64,000 nt of DNA from Streptococcus iniae (GTDB taxonomy: Bacteria; Bacillota; Bacilli; Lactobacillales; Streptococcaceae). The DNA is taken from assembly GCF_030732225.1 (NCBI RefSeq), contig NZ_CP132230.1, forward strand, positions 1,330,001 through 1,394,000, written 5' to 3'. Shown piece by piece: positions 1-10,003 of this stretch. Made by a program: the position numbers and the translations under genes. The notes under the pieces are model-generated. The model saw only the letters and a program-made list of their open reading frames with translations. It ran no database searches and was not told the origin of the DNA. Position 1 is the stretch's first letter, and every line of letters starts with the position of its first letter.

Positions 1-609
1 TGCTAATATTAAAATATCATGCGCAACTGCCCAATTGCCAATTGCTTCTAATTCTGTTTTATCATAAATCATGCCAGTTGGATTAGATGGCGAATTCAAG
101 AGTAATACTTTTGTTTTTTCAGTTCTGTAAGCCTCTAGTTGGTCTACTGTAACCTTAAAGGCATTTTCTTCTTTTCCTTCTACAAAAACAGGCTCGCCAT
201 CTACCATTTTAACTTGATCTGCATAAGAAACCCAATAAGGCGTTGGAATCAAGACTTGGTCTTTGGGATTAAGTACTGCCAAAAAGAAAGCATACAAAAT
301 AAATTTAGCACCTGCCGCTGAAACAATTTGATTCGAAGACACCCGATAACCATAATAAGTTTCCATATAATTGGCAATCGCATCTGTCAGTTCTTGCAAA
401 CCACCTGCTGCTGTGTAGTAACTAGCTCTTCCATTTTCAATGGATTCAATTGCTTGTCGTTGAATATTTTTAGGAGTCACAAAATCTGGCTCACCAAGTG
501 TTAAACTTAAAACATCCTTACCTTGTGCTTTCAAAGCTTTTGCCTTGGCTCCAGCTGCTAAAGTGACGCTTTCTTCCATTTCTAGTACTCGATTTGATAA
601 CTTTGTCAT
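1..609 (-). CDS. aspC: Aspartate/aromatic aminotransferase, class I (partial, 3' end outside window)
   Basis: Pyridoxal-phosphate aminotransferase that moves an amino group between an amino acid (probably aspartate) and 2-oxoglutarate in the cytosol. Only the first 203 codons are present; the gene runs off the left edge, so the catalytic lysine is not visible. Seen: the family N-terminus with LGEPDF near residue 40, the YYTAAGG stretch, and the SNPTG motif near residue 180. The ATG at 609 follows a good AGGAGG ribosome site. Its right neighbour dinG is on the same strand and ends about 57 bases upstream of it. Exact substrate preference is inferred. Confidence 0.9.
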   Translation of the reverse strand, partial: MTKLSNRVLEMEESVTLAAGAKAKALKAQGKDVLSLTLGEPDFVTPKNIQRQAIESIENGRASYYTAAGGLQELTDAIANYMETYYGYRVSSNQIVSAAGAKFILYAFFLAVLNPKDQVLIPTPYWVSYADQVKMVDGEPVFVEGKEENAFKVTVDQLEAYRTEKTKVLLLNSPSNPTGMIYDKTELEAIGNWAVAHDILILA

Positions 610-665
610 AACTCCTCCTTCCCAATCACCTGTTCTTACTTGTCTTAAAATTGTGATCTTTTCTA

Positions 666-3128
666 TTATATCAGAAATTGTGCCATTTCAAACAAGCTAT
701 CATCAAATTTTTGCTCAGAAGTTTGAAATTCTTGTTCCAGTGCTTTTAATATTTCGCCACCGTAGGATTGGCTTGATATTCTTCTATCTAAAATCATAAT
801 AACCGATTTTTGATTGTCTCGTCTCATGGTTCGACCAATGGCTTGTTTTAGTTTTAAAATAGCCATTGGTAGAAAGTAATCCTTAAAAGGTTCTTTTTTT
901 AACTCATGTAAATAATGTGTCATTTTTACAACAAAACTGTTATTGGGACTATCAAAAGGGAGTCTTGTAATCACTTCAATCATACGATCTGCATGAATAA
1001 AATCAACACCTTCCCAAAAAGATCCCATACCTAGCAAAATAGATTGCTCCCCACGGTCAAAGCGTTTTTTAATGTTATAAGAACTGCCATTTTTTTCTTG
1101 GGTTAAATGCATGACCTTCCAACTCTCTAACACTTCAGATACCTGCATCATGTGTTTTTTAGAGTTAAATAATACCAAAACAGGATAATGCAAGTTTTGG
1201 AGTTGTGCGACTCTCCTAGCAATTTCGTAACAATACGTCTCATCTGTCATTTCTTTAATCAAAGGCATTGATTGATCTATCAAAACCAATTGCTTGTCTG
1301 ATTTAAGCTTAGGAATAGCTGCATAACTATAATTATCAAAACCAAGTAATTGAGCTAGGCTCACTTGTGGGATAATTTGTAGCGTGGCAGAAACAAAGTA
1401 AGTCTTGATAGTCTCTGGTAAAAAAGACTTAAAATTAATAAAGCGACTGCTACTGGCATTGAAAGTGGCAACTCTTTTGTCCAAATTCTTTTCTGTGCTC
1501 AACCAATAATCAGCTTGCTCATAGTTAAAAAAGTCATGAAGCACATCATATTGATTGGGATTCAGTTCTGATACCAAGGTTTTCAACTGTTCAATCATTT
1601 CAGTATCGCAAGGCATTTCTGGATGATGGTAAAACCTTTCTACCACATTTGATAATTCAAAGGATAGGCTTTCCAGAAGCCTTTTCTCTAAAAGACTTTT
1701 AGCCATTCCTTGATTCTTCTCAATTTCTTGTAAAACTTTTGCAATATCCATCTGCTTTCGTGATAGCTGATCTAATTGCAAGACAAGTGACTGTGCCTCA
1801 TCAAAAACAAGAATTTTTCCCTTAGCAAAGTTTTTATCATCTTCTACGCGATGGAGAAAATAAGCATGATTAGTTAGAAGTACATCAGCCTTCTTAGCTT
1901 TTTCATAGCTACGCTGCCAGAAATCATAAGCATAAAAAGGAGAAGATTGTTTCAAGTCACCATCATGTTTAATCTGATCAAAATAAGCTGCAAAACGTTG
2001 CTTTTGTTTGATTTCATCCAAATCACCAGTATCTGTTTCTAAAAGCCAAATCACCAGTTGCATTTTATAACGGTTAACAACACGGTTATCACCAAAACGC
2101 CTGAGACTCTCTAAGAAAAAATCTAATTTAAGGTAATTGGCTGGCCCTTTAATACTGTGACAGTTAATGTGATATGCTTCTTTTAAACTGGCTAATTCTT
2201 TAGCAGCCAGTTGATCTTGAAGAATTTTGGTGGGCACTGACACTAAAATTTGTTGCCCTTGATGATGTGCTAGTAAAGGAAGTAAGTAGCCATATGACTT
2301 TCCTATTCCAGCTTGTGCTTGAATAAAACTAGGCTCAGGAGAAAGCAATGCCTCTTGCACCAGATGAGCAAACTGCTCTTGTAAGGGCCGCTCTTCTAAT
2401 GCTAACAGTGCTAAATTGACTTGAAAATCTTTAGACAGTTTCAAAGGCTTGCCTAATGCCACTTCCTTTTTTAGCAAGAGGCCTTCAACTTTCACATGGG
2501 TTTTTGGGTTATAAGCGCTAGCCATTTCCAATGCCTGATCAATTACAATTCCGGATTCAAAAAGCAAGTTATCCGAAAACTGTGTCAATATCTCAAGTGT
2601 TTCCAAGGGCAAACTGGCTATCTTATTTTTTAACTTAAGAAATAATTGAGCCGTAGCCATAGCGTCTGCAATTGCGGTATGGGCGTCAGATAAATTGAGG
2701 TTCAAGGCTTCTGAGAGATGACTTAAATTATATTTTTCTAAACGTGGAAAGAAGATTTGTGCCAATTCAACGGTATCAATTCTCGGTGTGCGTAATTCAT
2801 AGCCTTCAAAAAATAAGGATTCTGCTAAGAGATTAGCATCAAACTTAACATTATGGGCAACAAAGACACAATCACAGATGAGGTCATAAATTTCCTTGGC
2901 AACTTGTGAAAAATCAGGTGCCTGACTCAGCTGGTGATCCGTAATACCAGTTAACTGTTTGATATGATCTGATAAGGGTTCATGGGGATTAATATCTGTT
3001 TGGTAACTGCTAGTAATGGTATTTCCTTCTAAAATAACAATACCTACTTGGATAATACAGGCCTCAGGTCCAGCATTAGTAGCTTCTAAGTCAATAACAG
3101 CATATTTTTCATTTCTTTGATTGGTCAT
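666..3128 (-). CDS. dinG: DinG-family helicase with N-terminal DEDDh exonuclease domain
   Basis: An 820-residue two-domain protein. The N-terminal ~165 residues form a DnaQ-like 3'-5' exonuclease (VIDLEAT at 11-17, HNVKFDANL near 92, DAHTAIADA near 147). The rest is an XPD/DinG-type superfamily 2 helicase with Walker A AGIGKSYGYL near 273, a DEAQ box (VFDEAQS near 443) and motif VI QAIGRTMRR near 760. This is the usual Firmicute DinG arrangement. The four Fe-S cysteines of E. coli DinG are not evident, which is common in this subgroup. Likely role is nucleic acid processing in repair. There is no ribosome site before the ATG: a TGGTATAAT element lies 9 nt upstream, so the mRNA is predicted to be almost leaderless. 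Divergent from the MBL hydrolase gene. Confidence 0.92.
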   Translation of the reverse strand: MTNQRNEKYAVIDLEATNAGPEACIIQVGIVILEGNTITSSYQTDINPHEPLSDHIKQLTGITDHQLSQAPDFSQVAKEIYDLICDCVFVAHNVKFDANLLAESLFFEGYELRTPRIDTVELAQIFFPRLEKYNLSHLSEALNLNLSDAHTAIADAMATAQLFLKLKNKIASLPLETLEILTQFSDNLLFESGIVIDQALEMASAYNPKTHVKVEGLLLKKEVALGKPLKLSKDFQVNLALLALEERPLQEQFAHLVQEALLSPEPSFIQAQAGIGKSYGYLLPLLAHHQGQQILVSVPTKILQDQLAAKELASLKEAYHINCHSIKGPANYLKLDFFLESLRRFGDNRVVNRYKMQLVIWLLETDTGDLDEIKQKQRFAAYFDQIKHDGDLKQSSPFYAYDFWQRSYEKAKKADVLLTNHAYFLHRVEDDKNFAKGKILVFDEAQSLVLQLDQLSRKQMDIAKVLQEIEKNQGMAKSLLEKRLLESLSFELSNVVERFYHHPEMPCDTEMIEQLKTLVSELNPNQYDVLHDFFNYEQADYWLSTEKNLDKRVATFNASSSRFINFKSFLPETIKTYFVSATLQIIPQVSLAQLLGFDNYSYAAIPKLKSDKQLVLIDQSMPLIKEMTDETYCYEIARRVAQLQNLHYPVLVLFNSKKHMMQVSEVLESWKVMHLTQEKNGSSYNIKKRFDRGEQSILLGMGSFWEGVDFIHADRMIEVITRLPFDSPNNSFVVKMTHYLHELKKEPFKDYFLPMAILKLKQAIGRTMRRDNQKSVIMILDRRISSQSYGGEILKALEQEFQTSEQKFDDSLFEMAQFLI

Positions 3129-3137
3129 AGTAAGTTT

Positions 3138-3146
3138 ATTATACCA
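3138..3146 (-). promoter_or_regulatory. Extended -10 promoter of dinG, near-leaderless
   Basis: Reading the minus strand, TGG-TATAAT (TATAAT at 3143-3138) ends 9 nt before the dinG ATG at 3128. Transcription would begin about 2-3 nt before the start codon. There is no purine-rich Shine-Dalgarno sequence between them. Confidence 0.65.
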
Positions 3147-3262
3147 TGTTTAGACAAGTCATAAAAACGAAATCTTTTTAGAAAAGGAAGGTTTTTGAAA
3201 TCTTTTTGAGTTAGTTTTTGTCAAAAAATCAAACGTAATCAGTAACGTTTTTAGCTTATTTT

Positions 3263-3271
3263 TGATAAACT
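3263..3271 (+). promoter_or_regulatory. Extended -10 promoter of the MBL hydrolase gene, leaderless
   Basis: TGA-TAAACT (TG at 3263-3264, hexamer 3266-3271) ends 6 nt before the ATG at 3278, so the predicted start of transcription falls on the start codon. No ribosome site precedes the ATG. The hexamer matches TATAAT at only four positions, so this is weaker than the other leaderless candidates. Confidence 0.45.
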
Positions 3272-3277
3272 AGGTAT

Positions 3278-3913
3278 ATGGAAATCATTACAATTTTAAA
3301 TCAAGTCGCCTTCGAAAATACTTATGTCCTTGTTAATGATCAAGCCGCTCTTCTTATAGACCCAGGTAGCAATGACACAAAAATTCTCAAGACCTTAGAA
3401 GCTATTCAAAAACCACTAGTGGCAATACTTCTCACACACACTCACTATGATCATATCATGAGTTTAGACGTCGTTAGAAAAACTTATCCAGATGTACCAG
3501 TCTATGTTTCTGAAAAAGAGGCATCTTGGCTATTTTCACCTTTAGATAATCTTTCTGGACAAATAAGACATGCCGACCTTCCTGATATTATCACTAAACC
3601 TGCTGACCACTTTTTTCAATATGAGAAATTATATGAACTATCAGGGTTTAGCTTTGAAGTAAGGGAAACACCTGGTCATTCAATTGGTGGCGTCTCCTTT
3701 GTTTTCACAAAAGACCAATTGCTTATCTCAGGTGATGCTCTCTTTTACGAAGGGATCGGAAGGTATGATTTACCAACAGGAAATCATCAACAACTTATTA
3801 CCTCAATTCAAACAAAACTCTTTAGTTTACCCAACCATTTTACCGTCTATCCCGGACATGGTCCCAAAACGACCATTGGTCATGAAAAAAATTTCAATCC
3901 CTTTCTGAATTAA
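3278..3913 (+). CDS. MBL-fold metallo-hydrolase (glyoxalase II-like)
   Basis: A 211-residue metallo-beta-lactamase-fold hydrolase, cytosolic, resembling the hydroxyacylglutathione hydrolase-like (YcbL/GloB2) group. Seen: metal-binding HTHYDH near 53-58, GHSIGG near 132, SGDALF near 158 and PGHG near 192. Length fits the short form that lacks the glutathione-binding C-terminal domain, so a thioester substrate is possible but not shown. It is transcribed away from dinG and ends at a shared terminator with ftsX. Confidence 0.88.
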   Translation: MEIITILNQVAFENTYVLVNDQAALLIDPGSNDTKILKTLEAIQKPLVAILLTHTHYDHIMSLDVVRKTYPDVPVYVSEKEASWLFSPLDNLSGQIRHADLPDIITKPADHFFQYEKLYELSGFSFEVRETPGHSIGGVSFVFTKDQLLISGDALFYEGIGRYDLPTGNHQQLITSIQTKLFSLPNHFTVYPGHGPKTTIGHEKNFNPFLN

Positions 3914-3920
3914 CAAAAAA

Positions 3921-3950
3921 ACAACTTCTGACTTATCAGAAGTTGTTTTG
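3921..3950. terminator. Bidirectional terminator between MBL gene and ftsX
   Basis: An 11-bp perfect stem (ACAACTTCTGA / TCAGAAGTTGT) with a CTTA loop, flanked by A-run and T-run, lies between two convergent genes. Confidence 0.9.
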
Positions 3951-3953
3951 TCT

Positions 3954-4883
3954 TTAAAATTTAAGATAGCGTCTCATTGACATTACTGACCCTAGGGAGC
4001 CAATAATAATTCCTATTACAAAGAGGGCGCCAATTAAAATGTAAACATAATAATTAATAGGATACATAGATAACCCATTAAGTTGTAATTCAGGCATAAA
4101 TTGACGATAAGCCATTTCATATAGGTAATAAATCAAGAGAGCTGGAAAAACAGCTCCTAAAAACCCAACCCAGGCACCTTCAAAGATGAACGGACCACGG
4201 ATATATGAATTCTTAGCCCCAACCAATCGCATGATTTCAATATCTCTTTGACGATTCATGATTGTCATGCGTATTGTATTTGAAATCAAGAAAATTGCAA
4301 CTACAAGTAAGAGAGCTGTCCCAATAAGGCCCCAAGTTTTAATAAAGTTGGCAAATTTAAAGAGTTTATCTGAATTGATGCCTCCATAATCAACATCTTC
4401 GATTCCTTTGATGCCTTTAATTTTATTGCTAACACTTTTAACTTGTGACGGGCTTTGTGTTTCTATAATATAGATATCTTGCAGAGGATTTGTATCTTTA
4501 TCATACAATTCCCAAACATCACCCATTGTTGATTGAAGTTTCTTTAATTGCTCATCTTTACTTGAAAAGATTATACGCTCAACACCTTTTATAGCTTTAA
4601 TTTGATCAAAGATTTTATGGTAATCTTTGTTATCTACTTCTTTGCCAGTGACATCTTTGACAACTTTTTTAGGATCAGTCGAGTCAACTTGCAGGTAAGT
4701 ATTAATTTGAATGTTATTTTGAACACCTGAAGCAACACGTTGAATATTTAACAAGGTTGCTGCAAATATCCCAACTAATGTTAAGGTAATAGCAACTGAA
4801 CTTACTGATGCAATTGTCATCAAAAGATTGCGTTTGAGGTTTTTAATAGACTCCCAAATATGACGGAAAAAATTTCTAATCAT
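3954..4883 (-). CDS. ftsX: Cell division protein FtsX
   Basis: Membrane subunit of the FtsEX complex, which couples cell division to activation of peptidoglycan hydrolases (PcsB in streptococci). Predicted 309 residues starting at the ATG at 4883 (MIRNFFRH); this start overlaps the end of ftsE by 8 bases and fits the family length, whereas a longer open frame begins at 4967 inside ftsE. Seen: TM1 near 20-45, a ~120-residue extracellular domain, then three TM segments including the conserved stretch with RDIEIMRLVGA. Operon order prfB-ftsE-ftsX is conserved in streptococci. Confidence 0.95.
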   Translation of the reverse strand: MIRNFFRHIWESIKNLKRNLLMTIASVSSVAITLTLVGIFAATLLNIQRVASGVQNNIQINTYLQVDSTDPKKVVKDVTGKEVDNKDYHKIFDQIKAIKGVERIIFSSKDEQLKKLQSTMGDVWELYDKDTNPLQDIYIIETQSPSQVKSVSNKIKGIKGIEDVDYGGINSDKLFKFANFIKTWGLIGTALLLVVAIFLISNTIRMTIMNRQRDIEIMRLVGAKNSYIRGPFIFEGAWVGFLGAVFPALLIYYLYEMAYRQFMPELQLNGLSMYPINYYVYILIGALFVIGIIIGSLGSVMSMRRYLKF

Positions 4884-5568
4884 CGTAACCGTAGTCTCCT
4901 TCCTCTTCATCTCGGACAATACGCCCATCTTCAATCGCAATAACACGATGGCGAAGTGTGTTAACAATATGGCTGTTATGCGTTGCCATTAAAATTGTTG
5001 TGCCTTGTAAGTTGATTCTTTCCAACAATTGCATAATTTCCCATGAAATTTCTGGATCCAAGTTACCTGTAGGCTCATCACAAATCAATAATTTAGGGCT
5101 ATTCACAATCGCACGCGCAATAGCAACACGTTGTTGCTCACCACCCGAAAGTTGATTAGGGAAAGAACGCATCTTATGTTTTAAACCAACAAGTTCCAAT
5201 ACCTCCGGAACACGTTTTTTAATATGACGACGCTTCTCCCCAATAACTTCCATAGCATAAGCAACATTTTCAAAAACTGTTTTTCGAGGTAGTAATTTAA
5301 AGTCTTGGAAAACAACACCAATATTACGACGAAGAATAGGAACTTCTTTGGCTTTTAACTTCGTTAAATTATATTCACCAACATAAAGAATCCCGCTTGT
5401 CACTTTCTCTTCTCGGTAAAGGAGTTTGATAAAGGTTGATTTACCAGCTCCAGATGGACCTACCAAATAAGCAAATTCACCTTGATTAATGCCAATACTA
5501 ATTCCACGTAAGGCAGTTGTTGAGCGGTGATATTTTTTTGTCACACCCTTCATTTCTATTAATGCCAT
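4876..5568 (-). CDS. ftsE: Cell division ATP-binding protein FtsE
   Basis: ABC ATPase partner of FtsX, 230 residues. Seen: Walker A GPSGAGKST near 38-46, Q-loop, signature LSGGEQQR near 140, Walker B LLICDEPTGNLD near 160 and the switch histidine in ATHNS. ATP binding is thought to transmit a signal through FtsX to an extracellular hydrolase at the septum. It starts 35 bases after prfB ends and overlaps ftsX by 8 bases, which indicates translational coupling. Confidence 0.96.
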   Translation of the reverse strand: MALIEMKGVTKKYHRSTTALRGISIGINQGEFAYLVGPSGAGKSTFIKLLYREEKVTSGILYVGEYNLTKLKAKEVPILRRNIGVVFQDFKLLPRKTVFENVAYAMEVIGEKRRHIKKRVPEVLELVGLKHKMRSFPNQLSGGEQQRVAIARAIVNSPKLLICDEPTGNLDPEISWEIMQLLERINLQGTTILMATHNSHIVNTLRHRVIAIEDGRIVRDEEEGDYGYDD

Positions 5569-5603
5569 CTTATTCTTCTTTCTTTATTTCCTTTAAGGCT
5601 ACT

Positions 5604-6705
5604 TTAGTCATCATTCATGCGCCATTTAAGATAGGCATCAATGAAGCCGTCGATATCACCGTCCATAACCTTGTCAACTTGAGAAACTTCAAAATTAGTA
5701 CGGTGGTCTTTTACCATAGTGTATGGTGTGAACACGTACGACCGAATTTGACTTCCCCAAGTGATTTCTTTTTTGTCACCCTTAAGGGCATTGACTTCTT
5801 CAGCTTTTTTTTCTTGTTCTAATTGGTAAAGTTTAGCCTGAAGCATTTTCATGGCACGGTCTCTATTACCATATTGTGTTCTATCAACGGTTGAAGCCAC
5901 AACAATCCCTGTAGGAATATGGGTCAAACGAACACCTGTTGACACTTTGTTAACGTTCTGACCACCAGCGCCACCTGATCGGAAAGTATCCATTTTGATT
6001 TCATCATCACGAATATCAACTTCAATAGTATCATCAAGTTCTGGCATCACCTCAACCGATGTAAATGAGGTATGCCTTCTCTTTGCAGAATCAAATGGGG
6101 ATATACGCACCAAACGGTGGACGCCCATTTCTGATTTCAAAAAACCATAGGCATTTGGCCCTTCAAAAGAAAGGGTAACAGACTTAATGCCTGCCTCATC
6201 TCCAGCTTGATAATCTAAAGTCTCTACCTTGTAACCTTTGGCATTGCCAAAACGGCTATACATTCTAAAAAGCATATCAGCCCAATCTTGAGCCTCTGTT
6301 CCACCAGAGCCTGGATGAATCTCCAAAATAGCATTATTATGGTCATAAGGTTCTGATAAAAGCAAGGTCATTTCATAACTGGCAAGTATTTGATCTAGTT
6401 TTTCAAGACTTGCTTCTAGCTCTTCTTTAACAGATTCATCTTCGTCCAACATTTCCAAATACAATTCTGTCTCTTCAGACAAGTCTTGCATTTGGTGAAA
6501 AGTGTTATAAGTTACCTTTAAGTCATTTAACTCTTGAGATGTTTTTTGCGCCGCGATATTATCATTCCAAAAATCAGGCTCTGTCATCTGATGTTCAAGG
6601 AGTGCAATCTCCTCTTCCAAACGATCTAAGTCAAAGAGACCTCCTGAAGCTAGTCAACTTCTCATTGTTTTCTACTATTTTTTGGCGAATTTCTGCCACT
6701 TCCAT
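5604..6705 (-). CDS. prfB: Peptide chain release factor 2, programmed +1 frameshift
   Basis: RF2 recognises UGA and UAA stop codons. The gene is read in two frames. Frame 1 runs from the ATG at 6705 for 24 codons to an in-frame TGA at 6633-6631. The site reads AGG AGG TCT CTT TGA C, with the AGGAGG acting as an internal Shine-Dalgarno sequence. A +1 slip on CTT skips T6633 and continues as GAC (6632), giving about 366 residues in total, the normal RF2 length. The body carries the GGQ motif ([12 protein letters not shown]). Low RF2 would slow termination at the TGA and raise frameshifting, which is autoregulation. Heads the prfB-ftsE-ftsX operon. Confidence 0.96.
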
Positions 6706-6752
6706 CTTAGTACCTCTTTTATTTGTTATCTTATTATTCTATCACAATGCCC

Positions 6753-7871
6753 TTACAATTGCCATTTTGCAAGAAGTAATTCCAACTCTTTTTGACTGTC
6801 TTTATCACTTGGTTTAATAGACCTGATAAACGCAATCATTGGTTCTTCTGGAGTTTTAATCACTTGACCAAGTGCCCAAATAGCTGGCGCTGTGTGAATG
6901 GGATTGTTATTTTTATCAATAATTTGCATTAATTTAATAATAGCAGACTTATCATGACCATTTGCCAAGGCAATAATAGCATTGCGTTGTAGGATATTTT
7001 TCCCTCGCCATGAAGCTGCAATATAGCCAAATTTTTCCTTAAAATCTTTATTACTCAGTTCTAAAAAAGGAATTAATTCGGGCATAGCAAGCTCTGGATC
7101 AATGTCGCTTGCTAAGGGATTTGAAAGTCCCTTATTATAAGGGCAACAAATTTGACAAATGTCACAGCCATAAATAACTGTTTTAATTTTCTTTCGAAAC
7201 TTTAGGTCCATCATGCCTTTGTCTTGTGTTTGAAATGACAAACATTCCTTGGCATTCATCGTACCATCCCCAATTAAACATGAGGTGGGACAGGCATCTA
7301 AACAGCGTCTACAATCTCCACAATCATAAGTGACAGGTTGATCTGGTGTGATATCTAAATTGGTAATGAGTTCCCCTAAATACATGTAAGAACCGAATTC
7401 TTTAGAAATAACCAAACCATTTTTACCAATAAAGCCGATTCCTGCTCGTCTTGCAACTGCAGTATCAACCAAGGCCCCTGTATCAACCATTCCCTTGTAT
7501 TCAAAGTCCTTTGTCAAGGCTTCAATGCCCTGAGCCAGTTGACTTAACTTATCTTGTAAAACATGATGGTAGTCAGTTCCCCATGAATTTGGAGTAATCT
7601 TCCCACGTTTATAAGCTGTTTTTGGAGGTGGGACAGGCAATTTATGGGGATAAGCAACTGCAATTGAAATGATGGTTTTAGCAGAAGCAAGTGATAGTTT
7701 AGGTTTCACTCTTTCTTCGATGTTTTTATGTTCAAAACCACTTGTTCTACCTTCTTCAACTCCAAGACGAAGCGATTTTTCTAAATAAGAAAAATCATCA
7801 GCTGTTGTAAAACCGATTTTTGAAATCCCAATTTCTTTTGCAAGTTTAATAATTTCCGCCTTAATCTCCAT
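6753..7871 (-). CDS. queG: Epoxyqueuosine reductase QueG
   Basis: Last step of queuosine tRNA modification: cobalamin-dependent reduction of epoxyqueuosine to queuosine in the anticodon. 372 residues. Seen: two 4Fe-4S ferredoxin-like motifs (CGDCRRCLDACP near 185 and CDICQICCPYNKG near 240), and a C-terminal HEAT-like repeat region (AIIALANGHDKSA...) seen in full-length QueG. The start ATG at 7871 has no ribosome site; a TTGAAC-N17-TATGAT promoter ends 6 nt before it, so translation is predicted from a leaderless mRNA. Confidence 0.93.
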   Translation of the reverse strand: MEIKAEIIKLAKEIGISKIGFTTADDFSYLEKSLRLGVEEGRTSGFEHKNIEERVKPKLSLASAKTIISIAVAYPHKLPVPPPKTAYKRGKITPNSWGTDYHHVLQDKLSQLAQGIEALTKDFEYKGMVDTGALVDTAVARRAGIGFIGKNGLVISKEFGSYMYLGELITNLDITPDQPVTYDCGDCRRCLDACPTSCLIGDGTMNAKECLSFQTQDKGMMDLKFRKKIKTVIYGCDICQICCPYNKGLSNPLASDIDPELAMPELIPFLELSNKDFKEKFGYIAASWRGKNILQRNAIIALANGHDKSAIIKLMQIIDKNNNPIHTAPAIWALGQVIKTPEEPMIAFIRSIKPSDKDSQKELELLLAKWQL

Positions 7872-7877
7872 ATTACT

Positions 7878-7906
7878 ATCATAATGGAAAACTATAAAGA
7901 GTTCAA
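7878..7906 (-). promoter_or_regulatory. queG promoter, leaderless
   Basis: On the minus strand: -35 TTGAAC (7906-7901), 17-nt spacer, -10 TATGAT (7883-7878), then 6 nt and the queG ATG at 7871. The predicted transcription start coincides with the start codon. Confidence 0.65.
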
Positions 7907-7986
7907 GACTAAGCCATTACTAATTATGACGAAATATTAAAATGCAGTGACAAAGAAATAGACAGACACTTACAAGACATAGCCTA

Positions 7987-9906
7987 TTAATACTGATCAA
8001 AATGTCGGTAAAGGTAATCTAAATCAGCTATCTCCTTGAGCAATTTTTTACCATTGTCTGTATCTTTAACCAGTGTCCTGACCTTAACTTCTTCCACCAA
8101 GCGTTTGATAAAAACAATGTCACAATGACCATCTAAAACATCTTGAACGGAGGAAAAAGGCATATGAGCCACCAATTCCAAGCCATAACTATTAGAAATC
8201 AAGGTATAGCCTGCAATACCTGTTTTCTTCTGATAGCCTTTTGCAAGTCCACCATCAATAATAATCATTCGGCCATTGGCTTTAATGGGTAATTCTCCCC
8301 CTTTTTCCTTGACTGGAGTATGACCATTTACAATATGAGCTGAATGGTCCAAACCAAACTCAACCAGAATTCTTAAACAAATCTCTTCTTGTTCTCGTAA
8401 GTGATAATATGGATTTTTGTTTTCTTTATGGCTAGATTTATCTGCTATATAATAACGTTCAAACGTCGTCATACGGTCTTTTCCAAACAATGACGAAACC
8501 TCACCACACCAAAGGTACCAAAACAGGTCAGTAGCAAAATCAATCTGATTATGTGGCTGTTTGTAGGATTGAACAACTTTATCCTGAAAATAATCTAGCA
8601 AGGCCTTTCCAGAATAGGACCTATTCTCAAAAGTCATGGATTTGAAATCACCATTTGCATGCATTGGAACACAGCCATGAAAAAGCAAATGATTATTTGA
8701 AATATGATACATTGCTCCATGTTCCATAAGGAATGCAATGTGTTGGCTTAATCTGGCAGACTTTTGGAAGCTCGTCATAAGGCCATTAAGCAGTGACTCC
8801 TCTTCGTCTGTTAGACTTTCAGGGTTTTTCCAGTCAATCTTTTCAAAAGGAAAAGACTGCAAAGGAAATGACTTACCACCAAGTGTAATGGTTTTGTGTT
8901 TGCAATCAATCTTATCAAAAAGCAGTGAAGCTTCCATAGCAAATTCTGGTCTGCGCTTTACCAATTGATGTTCTAACTTAAATTGTAGTAGAGCTGTTGC
9001 TTGCTGAAGTTTATTTAGCAAAAGACGCTCACTCTTTGAAAGGCGATCATCCTCATCTAATATGGGATTAAAGACCTCTTCTTCTTTAAAATGCCTCTGG
9101 CTATAATCTATTAGAGAGCGTAAATTAATGCCGTAACGATCTTCAATGAGTGCAATGCTATTATATCTTGCAGCGATCCGAATCACGTTAATCATACAGA
9201 TGGCTGATCCTGACATTGCCCCAATCCAAGTGATATCATGATTTCCCCATTGAATATCAATTTTGTCAAAATCATTGAGGCGATCAATAATATAATCAGG
9301 GTATTGCCCTCTGTCAAAAATATCACCAACAACATGTAAATGATCAATTGAGAGTTTTTGAATGAGCTTTGCAAAGGCAATAAAGAGATCATCTAATTGA
9401 TCAAGCGCTGTCACCTTTGCAATAATTGCTTCATAGTAAGGTTTTTTATTTTTATCGGGTTGTTCTTCTATGAGTAACTCTTCCATAATATAAGCAAAAT
9501 CTTTTGGCAACATTTTACGAACTTTAGATCTGGTGTATTTGCCTCCAATAAATGTAACCAATTGCAACAGATAAGGTAATAAGCTAAGCAGTTCTAAACA
9601 ATGTTCTGTTTTTGACAGAAACTGTTCATTTTGTGCTATTTTTTCAGCAGGGTAATAAATATATTGACAGAGAATATTAATTTCTTCTTTAGATTGATTT
9701 GGAAAGCATTCTTGGAGTTTCTTTTTTATAGAACCTGACCCATTACGAAGCAGGTAATCAAAGGCTTGATACTCACCATGTAAGTCACTAAGAAAATACT
9801 CTGTTCCTTTTGGCAGATGACAAATGGCATCTAAATTAATCATCTCTGTGATTAAAGAAGATTTTGTTGGAAACTTTTCTTTCAGCAATTGGTAATATTG
9901 TGTCAT
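7987..9906 (-). CDS. fbp: Fructose-1,6-bisphosphatase, class III
   Basis: Gluconeogenic enzyme that removes the 1-phosphate from fructose 1,6-bisphosphate. 639 residues, typical for the Firmicute-specific class III family, which has a calcineurin-like metallophosphatase fold. Seen: [10 protein letters not shown] near 42, [11 protein letters not shown] near 195, WGNHD near 221 and the later NGHTPV motif near 525. The region upstream holds a cre-like sequence (10004-10017), consistent with carbon catabolite control. The ribosome site (AAAGGA) is 15 nt from the ATG, which is rather far. Confidence 0.95.
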   Translation of the reverse strand: MTQYYQLLKEKFPTKSSLITEMINLDAICHLPKGTEYFLSDLHGEYQAFDYLLRNGSGSIKKKLQECFPNQSKEEINILCQYIYYPAEKIAQNEQFLSKTEHCLELLSLLPYLLQLVTFIGGKYTRSKVRKMLPKDFAYIMEELLIEEQPDKNKKPYYEAIIAKVTALDQLDDLFIAFAKLIQKLSIDHLHVVGDIFDRGQYPDYIIDRLNDFDKIDIQWGNHDITWIGAMSGSAICMINVIRIAARYNSIALIEDRYGINLRSLIDYSQRHFKEEEVFNPILDEDDRLSKSERLLLNKLQQATALLQFKLEHQLVKRRPEFAMEASLLFDKIDCKHKTITLGGKSFPLQSFPFEKIDWKNPESLTDEEESLLNGLMTSFQKSARLSQHIAFLMEHGAMYHISNNHLLFHGCVPMHANGDFKSMTFENRSYSGKALLDYFQDKVVQSYKQPHNQIDFATDLFWYLWCGEVSSLFGKDRMTTFERYYIADKSSHKENKNPYYHLREQEEICLRILVEFGLDHSAHIVNGHTPVKEKGGELPIKANGRMIIIDGGLAKGYQKKTGIAGYTLISNSYGLELVAHMPFSSVQDVLDGHCDIVFIKRLVEEVKVRTLVKDTDNGKKLLKEIADLDYLYRHFDQY

Positions 9907-10003
9907 GTGTTAAGCAAATTCCTTTCCATCTTAAGGCTAATAATGCCATTGTTTTCACTTCCTTTTCCATTCTAAAACTTATTGCCAAATATTGCTATTA
10001 AAA

